Origin: Pilasporangium apinafurcum
Taxonomy: Eukaryota > Oomycota > Peronosporomycetes > Pythiales > Pythiaceae
Assembly (NCBI GenBank): GCA_001600495.1
Contig: BCKE01000119.1
Span: 1 to 25,450, forward strand
Direction: 5' to 3'
Length of the DNA stretch: 25,450 nt
Shown: positions 8,034 to 18,716 of the stretch, piece after piece
How the letters are laid out: each line of letters begins with the position of its first letter
Position numbering within the stretch: the stretch's first letter is position 1
Notes under the pieces: model-generated
What the model was told of the DNA's origin: nothing
Database searches by the model: none
Seen by the model: only the letters and a program-made list of their open reading frames with translations
Position numbers and translations under genes: made by a program

Positions 8034-11000
8034 CTAGACTTTTGTGGACTTCTTTGCTAATGACATGAAGATTGAGTCAGACCGACTCAACAGATCCACT
8101 GGTGAGCCGAACTCGGCGACCTGACCAGCATCCATGACGGCAATCTTATCACAGTGCATGATGGTGTTGATACGGTGTGCTATAATCAGCACAGTCTTGC
8201 TCACAAATGTTGCCTTGATGGTCTCTTGAATCAAATTATCCGTGGCTGTATCAACATTCGCGGTTGCCTCATCTAAGACAACGATTTTGCTATCTTTCAG
8301 GAGTGCACGACCAATGCACAACAATTGACGCTGACCCACAGAGAGATTGTCCCCACGTTCTGATACCACAAAGTCTAAACCAACTCCCCACTTTTTTACG
8401 GTCTCTGCCAAATGCACTTGTTGCAAGACCAACCAAATCACATCATCCGAATAGTCATCAAAAGGATCCAAGTTTTCACGTAGTGAGCCACTATACAGCA
8501 CTGGATCTTGAGGAATGATCGCCAAGGTATGACGAAGATCATAAAGTTTCATGTTGGCGATATTAATCCCGTCAATGAAGATTGTACCGCTATCAAACTC
8601 ACAGATACGGAACAGAGCGATCATGAGCGAGCTTTTCCCTGCACCTGTGCGACCACAGATTCCCACTTTCTCGCCACCACTGATCTCCATATTCACACCA
8701 CGAAGTACGAGTGGTAGTTCGGGACGATACTTGAGATGGAGATTGTCGAACTGAATCGCTCCTTGGGAGGGCCATACCTCACTGTTAATGGGCACACAGT
8801 TCGGACTATCTTCTTCAATCGGAATATTTCTAAAATGCAGCAAACGCTCCACACTGGTCATGGCATTGTCCGTCCTATCCACGGATCGTACAGTGTTCTG
8901 CATCATCGATGTCAACATAAGCGAGTACGTCAACGAAATCCCTGCCACTACAGGTGTGATTTGCCCCTTTGTCGCTACAATATATAGTGACACCACAAAA
9001 ATGATCGCCACGGAAAGCCAATCGAGCCGAACGGCTAGCCATCGTCCAGCAGCCCAATACATGAAATATAGAGATGTATTCTCATCCACGACTTCTTTGT
9101 TGCGTTCCACAAAAATATCTTCCATTTTAAAGGCACGGATCGTTTGTAAACCAGACAAAGTTTCTCCAAACAGATTGAATACCGGTGTACGTGTGATCCC
9201 TTCCAAGCGCTTCACCTCTCGCGAAGTTTTTTTGAAGTATTGACCCGTCACCACAAAGATCATAATCATCGGTATATATGATACTCCGATCCAAATGGAC
9301 GAAGACGCTGAGACAACCAAACAACCTACACAAAGCGCCATGTTTTGAAGCATGAGCTGGTATTGTGGTGGTAGGGAGGAATCCATTTGGTCCAAATCGT
9401 TCGAGAATCGATTCAAGATCCGACCCATGGGAGTAACGTCAAAGTACCGATTGATTGGTGCTTTCAGCACGCGTCGGAAGAGTTCATCATGCAAGTTGTT
9501 AGCACTTCGAATACACGCTTCAATCACCAAGAGACTGCGACCGACTGTCAGTAGTGTACACAGCACGATAAAGACGAGGTACCATATACCAAACGCCGTG
9601 CCATTATATGAAGCGGTCAGCATTCGACTCGCCCAATGCCCTTGCCACCAATCGACAAGTGTTCGCATCCCTTGACTAGATGCATAGGCGATAGTGATTA
9701 CGATAATCACGAAAATACCATTGTAACCAGTTTCGCTGAAGTACGTCATGTATGTTTGGCCTGTGACTTCACCCTTCACGCGGTCTTCGTCTTTGATCAG
9801 CCTGTTATCTTCACTAGTGGTCGATGGGTGGTCTGCTTTGGAGCGGTCAGCACCAACAACCGCCGAAGACTCAGTAGCTGCGTGCACTTTCGTTGCTTCT
9901 ACCTCCTCTTGGTCATGTTCATCAATCACATCCTTCTCAACATCGTCAAGAATCTCAATCTTGGTGTACAAATTGGGAAACTGCGCTAAAATATCCTTGT
10001 ATGTGCCATCGCCAGTGATCCGGCCATGTTCGATGACCAGAATTTTATCTGCTCGACTCAGTAGATCATAATGGCTATTCAGAACCAACAAGCGAGTCTT
10101 GTCTTTTGCCAATCCCATAATACATTGGTCGAAAATGGCATGCGCGACATGGGGGTCCACAGCACTCAACGGATCATCCAGAATCAGAATGTCGTATCCT
10201 GATCGGTACATCGCTCTCGCAATCGATACACGAGCTTTTTGACCACCGCTTAAGTTAATACCACGCTCACCAATCTCCGTCTGATCTCCGTTGGGAAGAG
10301 CGTTCAGATCTGTGACCAGTTGTGCTGCCTCGAGCACTCTTTCATACAACTCAGGATCGTATAGAGATTCGAACAAGATGTTATCTTTGACACTCGAATT
10401 CCGGATCCAGGATTCTTGGCTCACATACGACACTTCACCGTTAACAATCATAGACCCGATTTTGAGGGTCATTTCGCCAAGTAACGCATTGAGCAGACTT
10501 GACTTTCCTGATCCGACGACACCAACAATCATAACGAGTGACCCTGCATCGATTTCCAAGTTCATTCCCTCCAGCGAGAACGCTTGGGATAGCGTAGCCT
10601 CAGGTTCTTCATCATTATAGACATTTTTATTGTCAGCCACTGGTCTCTCGTTGATCATGATCACAGCATCCGTCGTGGCTGTTACATGTGGAACAGCCCA
10701 TTCGAAGTGCGCGTTTTCAATAGAAATGCTCCCTTTCGGGAGTTCGTGAGACATCTCCATTGAGTCTTTTGTATTAGCCATCCCAGGTTCGATGCGCTCC
10801 AACTCGCGACTGCATAGATATCGATCAATCCGCGCATAGGCAATCTTCGCTTGTGAAAGTGCAGCAATTGCTAGTGGCAAGGCATTCATGACTGCACGAC
10901 AAATGTTGACAATCGCAATCAATGTGAATGCATTTGTGACAGAGATCATTCCGTTGATAAGCACATAGCACCCCAACGTTGTACCAGAAATGAAAATTGG

Positions 11001-12116
11001 TGTGAGAAAAAGCATAACCGAGTTGGTAATCTGGTAGAAATGAAATTTGCGAAATAGTTGGATTTCCAATCCACGAATGCGTTCAACGCGACGCGCGAGC
11101 GATTCCTCCCAGGCGTAAAATTTCATCACACGTATGCCTTGCAGAGCTTCTGATGTCACCTTCACTCGTTCGTCCACGACACGCAGCAGATTCCGCTGTG
11201 TGATGCCAATCCATTTCGCTTGGTGAACGGAAATTGTCAGCACAGTGACAATGACAACCACACCAGTGAGCGCCGAGATCCAGTCAAAGATGATGACAAT
11301 CAGTGTCAACGTAATAAGGAACCCAAACAGCGCACAAAACAGCCACGGCCCTTGTATCATGGCATTAAAAATCCGCTCGGCGTCAACACTCATCAGCGTC
11401 ATGACTTCACCAGTTGTGTACTCTTGACGTGCGGTAGATGACAAGCGCAGCGATTTCTGGTAGACAATGCCCATGATGACGGTCCGCATGTTGGCGCCCA
11501 AGCGAGAGGACAGGAAATAGCCGTAGTTGACTGTCGTGATCGCTGTCATCGATGCACACGTGAGCAACAGCACCAGTACGTATCCACTACTGATATGAAA
11601 TCGATTGACACGATCATTGAGGAAATCGAGGATCGCTTGGGTGAGGATTGATTGCATGGCCATCATGATGATATAGACGGCGTAGTTTGTGAGCACCACT
11701 ACGAGATCGCGATGAAACATTTTGAGAAACGCCCATGCCACGGGCGACATGCGTAACGGTGTCTGGCCATTGGGATTATAGATGGTTCGAAATCGTGCAG
11801 TCAAGGCGTCACAAGAATCTGCTTGGCAGACTGGCCAAATGTCTTCTTTTTCAAGGATTTTCTTGGCGCCGAGTGTGATTAAAGGCTGGAGCCAATGGGT
11901 TACTACCACTGATGGCAAGGACGCAGTGGATAATGGATTCTCCTGCTGATTGAATGGTACTTGCTGCTTAGTCGTTGTCAAGAGTTGTTTGGGGTCTACC
12001 GAATTTTTCTTTACTGATGAAATGGAGATGGGATGGCGGTCCAACTGAGATTGTGTATTTGGCGTCGTTGGTGCAGCTACGTAATGTCCGCCATGATCCT
12101 CATCTTGCACCATCAT
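8034..12116 (-). CDS. ABCC (MRP-type) ABC transporter, 1360 aa
   Basis: Full-length, intronless full transporter (TMD-NBD-TMD-NBD), expected to export conjugated or amphipathic compounds across the plasma or vacuolar membrane using ATP. The ABCC-typical WLQPLI segment lies at residues 75-80. TMD1 spans about 138-420. NBD1 has Walker A GVVGSGKSS (532-540), signature LSGGQ (622-626) and Walker B ILILDD (643-648); the Asp in place of the catalytic Glu is characteristic of ABCC NBD1. An acidic linker runs to about 785 and TMD2 spans about 800-1065. NBD2 has Walker A GRTGAGKSS (1155-1163), signature LSVGQ (1258-1262), Walker B IVVLDE (1278-1283) and H-loop His at 1314. There is no TMD0. Two ATGs sit in tandem at the start; the first is used. 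It ends in TAG. Substrate cannot be told from sequence. Confidence 0.97.
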   Translation of the reverse strand: MMVQDEDHGGHYVAAPTTPNTQSQLDRHPISISSVKKNSVDPKQLLTTTKQQVPFNQQENPLSTASLPSVVVTHWLQPLITLGAKKILEKEDIWPVCQADSCDALTARFRTIYNPNGQTPLRMSPVAWAFLKMFHRDLVVVLTNYAVYIIMMAMQSILTQAILDFLNDRVNRFHISSGYVLVLLLTCASMTAITTVNYGYFLSSRLGANMRTVIMGIVYQKSLRLSSTARQEYTTGEVMTLMSVDAERIFNAMIQGPWLFCALFGFLITLTLIVIIFDWISALTGVVVIVTVLTISVHQAKWIGITQRNLLRVVDERVKVTSEALQGIRVMKFYAWEESLARRVERIRGLEIQLFRKFHFYQITNSVMLFLTPIFISGTTLGCYVLINGMISVTNAFTLIAIVNICRAVMNALPLAIAALSQAKIAYARIDRYLCSRELERIEPGMANTKDSMEMSHELPKGSISIENAHFEWAVPHVTATTDAVIMINERPVADNKNVYNDEEPEATLSQAFSLEGMNLEIDAGSLVMIVGVVGSGKSSLLNALLGEMTLKIGSMIVNGEVSYVSQESWIRNSSVKDNILFESLYDPELYERVLEAAQLVTDLNALPNGDQTEIGERGINLSGGQKARVSIARAMYRSGYDILILDDPLSAVDPHVAHAIFDQCIMGLAKDKTRLLVLNSHYDLLSRADKILVIEHGRITGDGTYKDILAQFPNLYTKIEILDDVEKDVIDEHDQEEVEATKVHAATESSAVVGADRSKADHPSTTSEDNRLIKDEDRVKGEVTGQTYMTYFSETGYNGIFVIIVITIAYASSQGMRTLVDWWQGHWASRMLTASYNGTAFGIWYLVFIVLCTLLTVGRSLLVIEACIRSANNLHDELFRRVLKAPINRYFDVTPMGRILNRFSNDLDQMDSSLPPQYQLMLQNMALCVGCLVVSASSSIWIGVSYIPMIMIFVVTGQYFKKTSREVKRLEGITRTPVFNLFGETLSGLQTIRAFKMEDIFVERNKEVVDENTSLYFMYWAAGRWLAVRLDWLSVAIIFVVSLYIVATKGQITPVVAGISLTYSLMLTSMMQNTVRSVDRTDNAMTSVERLLHFRNIPIEEDSPNCVPINSEVWPSQGAIQFDNLHLKYRPELPLVLRGVNMEISGGEKVGICGRTGAGKSSLMIALFRICEFDSGTIFIDGINIANMKLYDLRHTLAIIPQDPVLYSGSLRENLDPFDDYSDDVIWLVLQQVHLAETVKKWGVGLDFVVSERGDNLSVGQRQLLCIGRALLKDSKIVVLDEATANVDTATDNLIQETIKATFVSKTVLIIAHRINTIMHCDKIAVMDAGQVAEFGSPVDLLSRSDSIFMSLAKKSTKV

Positions 12117-12134
12117 GGTGAGCGACTAACGCTT

Positions 12135-12148
12135 GGCAAATTGAATGA
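12135..12148 (-). promoter_or_regulatory. Initiator-like motif upstream of the ABC transporter
   Basis: On the minus strand TCATTCAATTTGCC fits the oomycete initiator plus flanking region pattern. It ends 18 nt before the ATG at 12116, which would give a very short leader. Confidence 0.35.
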
Positions 12149-13333
12149 TCCACAGCACCCAGCTAACTGACTGACTGACCGATTATCTGACTCAGTGGAT
12201 TCTTTCCAGTAAATTGCCAAGTGAGATGCAGATGAAGATGAATGTTGATTGTGGAGAAGGGATCTAAAAGTATAGAATTTAAGAGGTGAAGATGGGCAAA
12301 ACAGTCATCGAGGTCTCATTGTTGTTAGATGACCGAGTGATCTAAATGATGGTTGATTGCCTACAAAAGGATGTACATGAGTGAAGGTAAGTCTGCCCTT
12401 TCAAACACGGTCGTGAAATTAGAGTATTGTACTCAACAAATAAATCAAGAAAACATATTGTTTTAATGAAAAAACGGAATGATGTTAAAGACAACAGAAG
12501 AGAGAGAACACAAATTCCTTTACTACATCCAAACAATACCACCATCGCAGCAGTTGCGTGACAATTGATTGCAGACGACACTTATCTTTCCCAAGCGACA
12601 TGAAAAAACCTTTACTTCAAACAGATGGAGCCACCGACTTGTTGCTCAGTATGACTTGCAAAGTCAGCATGTGTCCACTGCCTTCCAATGCAGGGATAGA
12701 GGTAATCGCTTGACTGTTAAGTGAGCAAATGCAGTTTTGTAGTTGATGATGAATGGTCATCACCTAGACAGGTTGAACCTCAAGAACAAACTCAATCTAC
12801 CTGTCAAATTTTATACGATATGATTGCGATGTGATAGCATGAAAGAAAAATGTATTACTTCCGTGGATAAGCTTACGACTAAAATGTGTGAAGTCTTTTT
12901 CAAGGCTGTTTCGAAATAAAGAGAGGAAGGTACACACGAGAAGAGGTTTCCACCTGCTGCAGCACCACAATAACGTTGTGGCAGATGGTTCATGACAATT
13001 GCACGTAGCTATACGGCATGAGCGATAATTGAACCAAAAATCACAATGGAACACATCCTCTCGACCAGTGAGTGGATGAAGGAAACTGAAGTTTTAGGCT
13101 CAGTTGTTTTTCAATCAATACAAAAGTTGCCATTCAATTTTTTTAAACTATCGCCAGGCGACTACCGGCGGTAATTGACGCATCGCTCGTTTACATGCAC
13201 TTCCTTATTCTGCCTGCAACATTTGAGCTCTTCTTCAACTCACTCTATTTGAGGTAAATTATGTGACATGATGATAAAATTACAATAATAAACATTTGAG
13301 GAATTAATCGAAATATTAACCTTGTTTATTTTT
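12149..13333. other. Intergenic region, no supported gene
   Basis: About 1.2 kb between the ABC transporter and the MITE-like element. The longest minus-strand frame (85 codons, 12797-13054) has no ATG-led domain and no recognisable similarity. The sequence near 13240-13330 is AT-rich. I found no RNA gene or repeat. Confidence 0.4.
13326..13333 (+). repeat. Left target-site duplication of the MITE-like element
   Basis: The 8 bases TTATTTTT immediately precede the element's left end and recur directly after its right end at 13697-13704. Because the sequence is low-complexity and AT-rich, chance agreement is possible. Confidence 0.5.
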
Positions 13334-13696
13334 GGAGCCTGATCGGCCGACACCCTTTCCTGCATCACACTAACAAATTATTAAAAATGTAACGAATTAT
13401 AAAAAAATGACGAATTATTTATTATTTCATGCTAAAATTATCCTGCGAATCCGAACAATGTGGAACAGCTTCCCAGTCAGTAACAGCTCGGGCCTCAGTT
13501 GCTTACAACTCTCGAGTCTTGTGTGTTTTGGCGACTTCCGAAGCATCAGCACCGCTGATCGCAAATGCGGCACTTTCGTCGTGCTCTTTCCGCTGTCTCG
13601 AATAGTGAAGGATTTCTTCGAACACTACGAATAATTCACCGTTTTTTAATAATTTGTCAGCGTAATGGAAGGGGGGGTGTCGGCCGATCAGCCTCC
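13334..13696. mobile_element. MITE-like element with about 55-bp imperfect terminal inverted repeats
   Basis: The left end (13334 onward) begins GGAGCCTGATCGGCCGACA. The right end read on the minus strand from 13696 begins GGAGGCTGATCGGCCGACA. The similarity continues for about 55 bp through ACAAATTATTAAAAA, with a run of extra C in the right copy. Flanking 8-bp direct repeats (TTATTTTT) suggest a hAT-type target duplication. The 363-bp length and absence of a transposase fit a non-autonomous MITE. A minus-strand open frame runs through it, ending at 13503, but nothing in it is recognised. It lies next to the truncated end of the kinase pseudogene. Confidence 0.68.
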
Positions 13697-13704
13697 TTAT
13701 TTTT
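13697..13704 (+). repeat. Right target-site duplication of the MITE-like element
   Basis: Direct copy of TTATTTTT, matching 13326-13333. Confidence 0.5.
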
Positions 13705-13854
13705 TCTTGAACATCCAAACAACAATTGTAGCTGTTCGCATCAGTACTGTCAACACCGATTAGCACATATGAAACCAATGTAGCTATTATTCCAGTATAC
13801 ATTCTCAGCTGGTGTGACAGAAGGTCAAGTGAACTCAAGAAAAAAGAAATAAGG

Positions 13855-15418
13855 CTAGTGAAGAACCTCGAGGGCATATAGGAGTAGAGAAGAAGCAGTT
13901 GAGCTTTTTTTAAACATTTCAATCTCATTTTCAAATTTATCATGTGGAGCATATCCACACACGAAGAAGAGTTCTCCAACATGGAAAGCATCGTAAAAGC
14001 GGACAACATGCTCATACTTCAGTGAATGCCATCTTTCGATTTCTTTGAGGAACTGATGTTCGGTGGTATCATCACATTCATTCAGAAGGCGCTTGACCAC
14101 GACAGGAGTGTCTCACCATTCTCCACGATGTACAGATCCAAAGCCACCTCTGCTGAAAGATTTTTCCTCTCACACTACATCGTAAGGAGGAATAAATCAT
14201 TTTTTCACTTTGATATTTGAACTATGGACACCATCAAGACTGGCGATGTCTCCCTCTAGCGTATTCATCACCTCTAAGCACCTTTTCGAGTTTCTAAGTC
14301 GTTGTTTGGTCATTTCATAGCATAATAGAGTGATTGTTTCGTTTCGTGATCTTGTATCCTTGAACTCCCTAGTGATTACTTATTTATCTTGACAAAACAA
14401 AGCAAATATTCCTTTCTGCACCAGTTGATCCTTCTGCGAGAGCCTTTTGTTGAAAGATTACACAACAACACGTTGAAGACTTTCTATCGGTCCTGCAATG
14501 GCATCAATGTTTTGATGGAACTGTTCTATGTGATCTGTGAGTTTTCGACGGCCTGCAAGTCGAAAGATCAGTTTGTTTTGGCTCAAGTACATAATCACCA
14601 GCTTGTGGCGCCGAGGCAGCAATCACGATAACTCGTCAAGAGCATCTTTTTCCGTCACAATAGTTAAAGAGTCTGCCTGTGAATAGATCTCGATCAATNT
14701 CGTGTAAATGNGAGTGCACATGACTCCCGATTCGTACATCTCCTTGCACAGACAAAATACTTGCNCCATTACGTATGAGNCAGAGAAAGGTAGAGCAGAG
14801 ACAAANACTTTATCTAATGCATATGGTAGTGCTGTTAATCGTGGTATTTGTTATTGGTTTGGCTTAGTTTCGTCCGANTCAAAATGACTTTGGGTGGAGA
14901 TATCAATAAAGTTAATTGATCAGATCTACATCTATGATGCTTGCTGGTCTGGTAACGGTGCCATGACTATGTTCATTAGTACAAACTCTTTCTCGTCACC
15001 AACAGGAGTTCGAAGTACCAACGAATTCGTCGCTACTTTTTCTGGGTCTTTTTATCCCCGTGATAACATCCAATGCCATTTCGCCTTCATTATAACTGCT
15101 ATCGGATGCCTCATCGTGGATTTTAAGGCTTTCTATCACGTCAAGATGATCTTGTCTTGCTGCTACATGTAATGGAGTCTGACCGTCTTCACTCTTCTCA
15201 TTCACTGTTGNTCCTTTATCGACCAAATACTTGATCATCTCTAGATATAATGGAGTCAAGGCATATCTGCCCTTCGGGTTCACTGCTACTCCATTCGCCT
15301 CCACAAGGTACCGGATCCTCTCTAGATCTCCGATTCGAGCAAGCTCATANATCGACGAAGCCTATGCACTCATGGCATTCCATACGCGACTCGGTAACCC
15401 GAATTTTCGAATGACCAT
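13855..15418 (-). pseudogene. Decayed ankyrin-repeat protein kinase (TKL type)
   Basis: From an ATG at 15418 the minus strand reads into ankyrin repeats (IYELARIGDLERIRYLVEA, then TPLHVAARQDHLDVI at 15134-15178). A frameshift lies between 14996 and about 14880. A helical middle region runs about 14820-14230. The kinase domain then begins: FIPPYDV, glycine loop GGFGSVHRG (about 14122-14148), VVVKRLL with the ATP-binding Lys at 14092-14094, the helix C region, and the hinge segment FFVCGYAPH. The combination of ankyrin repeats and this WFIPPY-type kinase is common in oomycetes. In-frame stops lie at 15362, 14996, 14851, 14623, 14458, 14380, 14197, 14170, 14113 and 13855. The match ends at the LEVLH segment, so the catalytic loop, DFG and the C-lobe are missing. 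Several Ns fall inside. Confidence 0.8.
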
Positions 15419-15994
15419 ATCACAACATCACATCAAAAACTCGCCGCAATATAGTCATTACTTTTCAAACTTCATCTTTCTTTGATTATCTATATGAAAT
15501 AGAATACAATAATTCAATCTGCTTAAAACATGGTCTAATCCCTCATCACCATCAGCTATTTCTCTGTGTGAAAGAGCCATTTCCTTTATTCTCTTCCATC
15601 AAGACGAGATATTCAACAACCATCTNCACTTTCTTACACAACGATNACAAGGAGACAGAAACCAATGAAGATAATGCTCCTAATAATCTAGCTGGCTACG
15701 ATCAGAAACAAACGACTTAACAAAATAAGGCTATATATGCGATGTTGGGNCACTTCGTTGCATTTAGAGCTTCGTTCATTCATGAACAAACAAGANNATG
15801 CTCTGAAGTGGTAGCGTCATATTCAGTCTAGTAACAAATATGATGATGAAAGAAAGCTCGTGATGCAGCTAGAGTAAGTAAGTATAGTCTCATTCGTTGT
15901 CTTCGATTAGACATGCAGTCGTAGAAGAGATGAATATCCAATATTATGCGGCATCANCGACNCATNNAATCAGNATATGAAGCAACCAAAATAA
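15419..15994. other. Intergenic region with ambiguous bases, no supported gene
   Basis: Lies between the ankyrin-kinase start and the 3' end of the CBEL-like gene. It contains Ns at about 15626, 15646, 15750, 15796-15797 and 15957-15974. I see no coding signal or repeat. Confidence 0.4.
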
Positions 15995-16390
15995 TTAGTT
16001 GAGTTTGCCAGACACGGCACCAATCAACTTGCTTNNNGGACCGGCTNCACTCTTGAGATANCACACANGCTGTCCAGGGTTGCTGTTAATGCACGTGTAT
16101 GCTTTGCATCCGCTCAACTTGGCACATGCCTCACAGCAGAGCGATGGGAGATTTACATAGACTGTTTGAAGATCGTTGCCATAGTAATCGGCATCAGTTT
16201 CTTGTGACGTGCATTGTGCTGGTCTCGCGATGCATTAGTAGTAAGTAGGGTTCCATGGCTGGCAGTATTGGTCAGAGGGACAGCACGTGATGCCAGCATC
16301 AGAGCCACAGCTGCCGTATGCAGGCGTATTGCATGTCGCTACAGCAGCAACGGATGTGAATAGGGCGAGGAGGATCGTGGATTGGAACAT
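15995..16390 (-). pseudogene. CBEL-like secreted protein (CBM1 plus PAN/Apple) with one nonsense codon
   Basis: The frame runs from the ATG at 16390 to TAA at 15995-15997 (132 codons) with a single internal stop. Residues 1-18 form a signal peptide. Residues 20-54 are a fungal-type cellulose-binding module, CBM1 (YGSCGS, GITCCPSDQYCQPWNP). Codon 52 is TAA (16235-16237), just where CBM1s have a Gln before the last Cys, so CAA to TAA is the likely change. A PAN/Apple domain follows (QETDADYYGND, then LPSLCCEACAKLSGCKAYTC). In oomycetes this pairing is that of CBEL, a wall protein that binds cellulose and elicits plant defence. Ns at 16035-16068 leave some codons unread. It could be a recent pseudogene, an allele or a sequencing error. 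Confidence 0.8.
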
Positions 16391-16427
16391 TCTTGTGATC
16401 TTGAGGAGATTGTGCACAAATGAAAGT

Positions 16428-16441
16428 AAATTGCAAAGTGA
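16428..16441 (-). promoter_or_regulatory. Oomycete initiator-like promoter of the CBEL-like gene
   Basis: TCACTTTGCAATTT on the minus strand matches the oomycete initiator and flanking consensus at nearly every position. It ends 37 nt before the ATG at 16390. Confidence 0.6.
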
Positions 16442-17183
16442 TTCTCTGCGTGTCCGTATTCCAAATACGCTTAGATGCGAGAATTAGTTTGGATGCATAA
16501 GGAAGATGAGCAGAAGGCTAGACTGAGTCGGTTTGCAGTAGTCGTGACTGAGTTTGTCATGTCTGCTTTACCCCATTAGCAACATTTCTAAACAAAGTGT
16601 GCATCTAGTCATACGAATAGCAAAAACGATGCGGATTGGCATCATATGCATTTTCAGAGATCGAATTCTACAACGACAGCAGTTGACGACTAGTAATGAC
16701 TAAATAAGAAAATAGAGGGTATTAAGATGTTGAAGCTGGTGGATATTCTTGAAATATGTCAATGGGAGACAAATTCGACTACTTGTGAAAAGCAAAAGGC
16801 AGTGGATGAATACTGGTGTTGATGATCAACGATAATGGCGCGCATGGACAGATGATATCTATTGATACAACTGATATCTATTGATACAGTAACAATGTTT
16901 CAATGATCGTTTCCCCATTGGTACCCAAGCGCTGGTGGTAGGTGCTATGACAGATTTGAAACGGGTTTCTTCATGGACAGAAAGAGAGACATCTCTTTTT
17001 TTCTTTTACGTGAAATTTTTGGGAAACGTTTGATGCGACGCTTGCATTTCTCTCATGCTATGACTGTTTGATAAGGCACTGATCTTTGAGAGTAAGTAAA
17101 GTCTTTTGAGCAAAGTGATTTTGAGGATATTTTACCAGGATGATGGTTTCTCTCACATTCTACGACTGCACTTCCTACAAGAC
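16442..17183. other. Intergenic region with a short tandem repeat
   Basis: No gene is supported. It contains two tandem copies of a 19-bp unit, TGATATCTATTGATACA plus two variable bases, at 16853-16871 and 16872-16890. Confidence 0.4.
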
Positions 17184-17462
17184 ATGAACCACTTGTCCAA
17201 TGCTGAACAGCGATACAAGAAAAGAAATGATACTCTAAAGCTCCTGTTCAAGATCTCGGTGGATACTCCCAAACACAGCGTGCTATCCGATATCCAATGT
17301 CGTCAAGTTGCCATTGTGATGATTTATGAGTTTATTCTTGACCAATACACGATTAAGGTAATGTACGAAGTAACAGATTTGAGAGGATTGGTGCTTTACA
17401 AAGGGAATAGTTCAAAGATAAGAATGAACGGCGATTTGTACCCTCAAGCCATCCGCTCTTGA
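17184..17462 (+). CDS. Unrecognised ORF, 92 aa
   Basis: ATG-to-TGA frame; the same frame is open upstream to 17106 without an ATG. The protein is basic and helix-rich at first (NAEQRYKKRNDTLKLLF), then hydrophobic. It matches no family I know, and no initiator-like motif was found upstream. It may be a fragment of a larger eroded gene. Confidence 0.25.
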   Translation: MNHLSNAEQRYKKRNDTLKLLFKISVDTPKHSVLSDIQCRQVAIVMIYEFILDQYTIKVMYEVTDLRGLVLYKGNSSKIRMNGDLYPQAIRS

Positions 17463-18716
17463 AATGTCGACATTTCCTAGATCATAGCTGTGAGAATGCC
17501 AAAGTCAAATGATCTTCACTGACGTACAGCCATTTCTGTACACATTTACGATATTGATATCTCTGTCTTAGGAATATCAGAGAGTTATCTCTCATATCTT
17601 GGCTAGGAATGCTTTGCAAATAATATATTGGGGTGTGAGAGCTTGTAATCTCTTTGACTGACGTTAACAGTGAAGTTGACATACATCCCGTCATTTTCAA
17701 GTCACATGATACTAGTGTTGTCAACAAAGCCTTTTGGGTCTATTCTGAAGTACGTCATATCTGTCTACAACACCAACAAAAGACGCACTATGCAGCTGAA
17801 TGGTGCTGTAGACTCAGTCAAAGGTCCCCAATTTTGGCTGCTACAAAAACACGATAAATGTCTAGAAGCAGTGGCAATGCATTGAATGTTGATATCATAA
17901 TTCATTCCTGGTAGGTGCTTTTGGATAAGAGTATTGCGGTTCTCTTCTTTTCAGTGACAATTTGAAAGAACAAGTATAGAACTGGACTATTTTGTACTCC
18001 ATTCTATACCACCTTTGAACGAATGATAGAAGCAGCCAAGACGCTTTACTGAGCTACGTCTCTCAAAATTCATGAGAGCAATAATAGCGTTCACTCTGGT
18101 TGGGTCTGTTGAAACCCTGTTTGGCATAACTTTTTTGGCATCACGTGATTAGCCAAACTCCTACAACATGACAAGCAATCATTAAAATTTTGATAGCAAG
18201 CGAATTGATACTTCATATAATACACATATATTTAGTGGATTGAGTTGGAGAGCTCCCGAATACTTATAAAGTAAGCAGTTATCGTTTGCTTCAGATGTAC
18301 AAATTTGATCCGAATGAGTGACTACAGATTAACAAAGTGGCTCGGGAGCTTAGAAGATTCACTGAAGTTGACACTTAACCAAACACGAACTTTCTTAAAA
18401 TCAATCGACTTTAATGCTAATGTTTCGAGTGGATAGCCAAATAGAGCCACATCAATTTAACTACAAATACCACAGCTAACGTCACTACCGCATGCACTAG
18501 ATGACGTCTTCGTCCCCGACCTGCACTCCTCTGCACCAGACATGATGTAACAAATGTATTGTCTATGCAGAGAGATGTGCAAATCGAAGTTTATGTGTAC
18601 TCGTATGTTCTCGAGTTGACGAAGATCTTTGCGCGTCCAGGTGGTTTAACTGGTCATGCCACGAATGCGGGACTTGATGTTATGACTGTGCAATTGCCGA
18701 CATTTGATGCGATCTA
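17463..18716. other. Region with short frames, no supported gene
   Basis: Short protein-like stretches exist on both strands at 17482-17885, for example a minus-strand stretch containing FRIDPKGFVDNTS near 17720-17750. They switch frame and give no family. A plus-strand frame from about 18568 contains FARPGGLTGHATNAG but runs into the transposase remnant. Possibly several eroded sequences. Confidence 0.3.

Noticed and set aside
8264-11441. Several plus-strand frames of 60-150 codons inside the ABC transporter.
   Set aside because: They are antisense shadows of a fully conserved coding sequence and show no domain of their own.
553-15418. A variant genetic code in which TGA encodes Trp, because several broken frames have TGA where Trp is plausible.
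   Set aside because: Intact genes in the window end at TGA (3216), TAG (8034, 20640) and TAA (2868, 24624). The broken frames also contain many TAG and TAA codons and frameshifts, so ordinary decay explains them.
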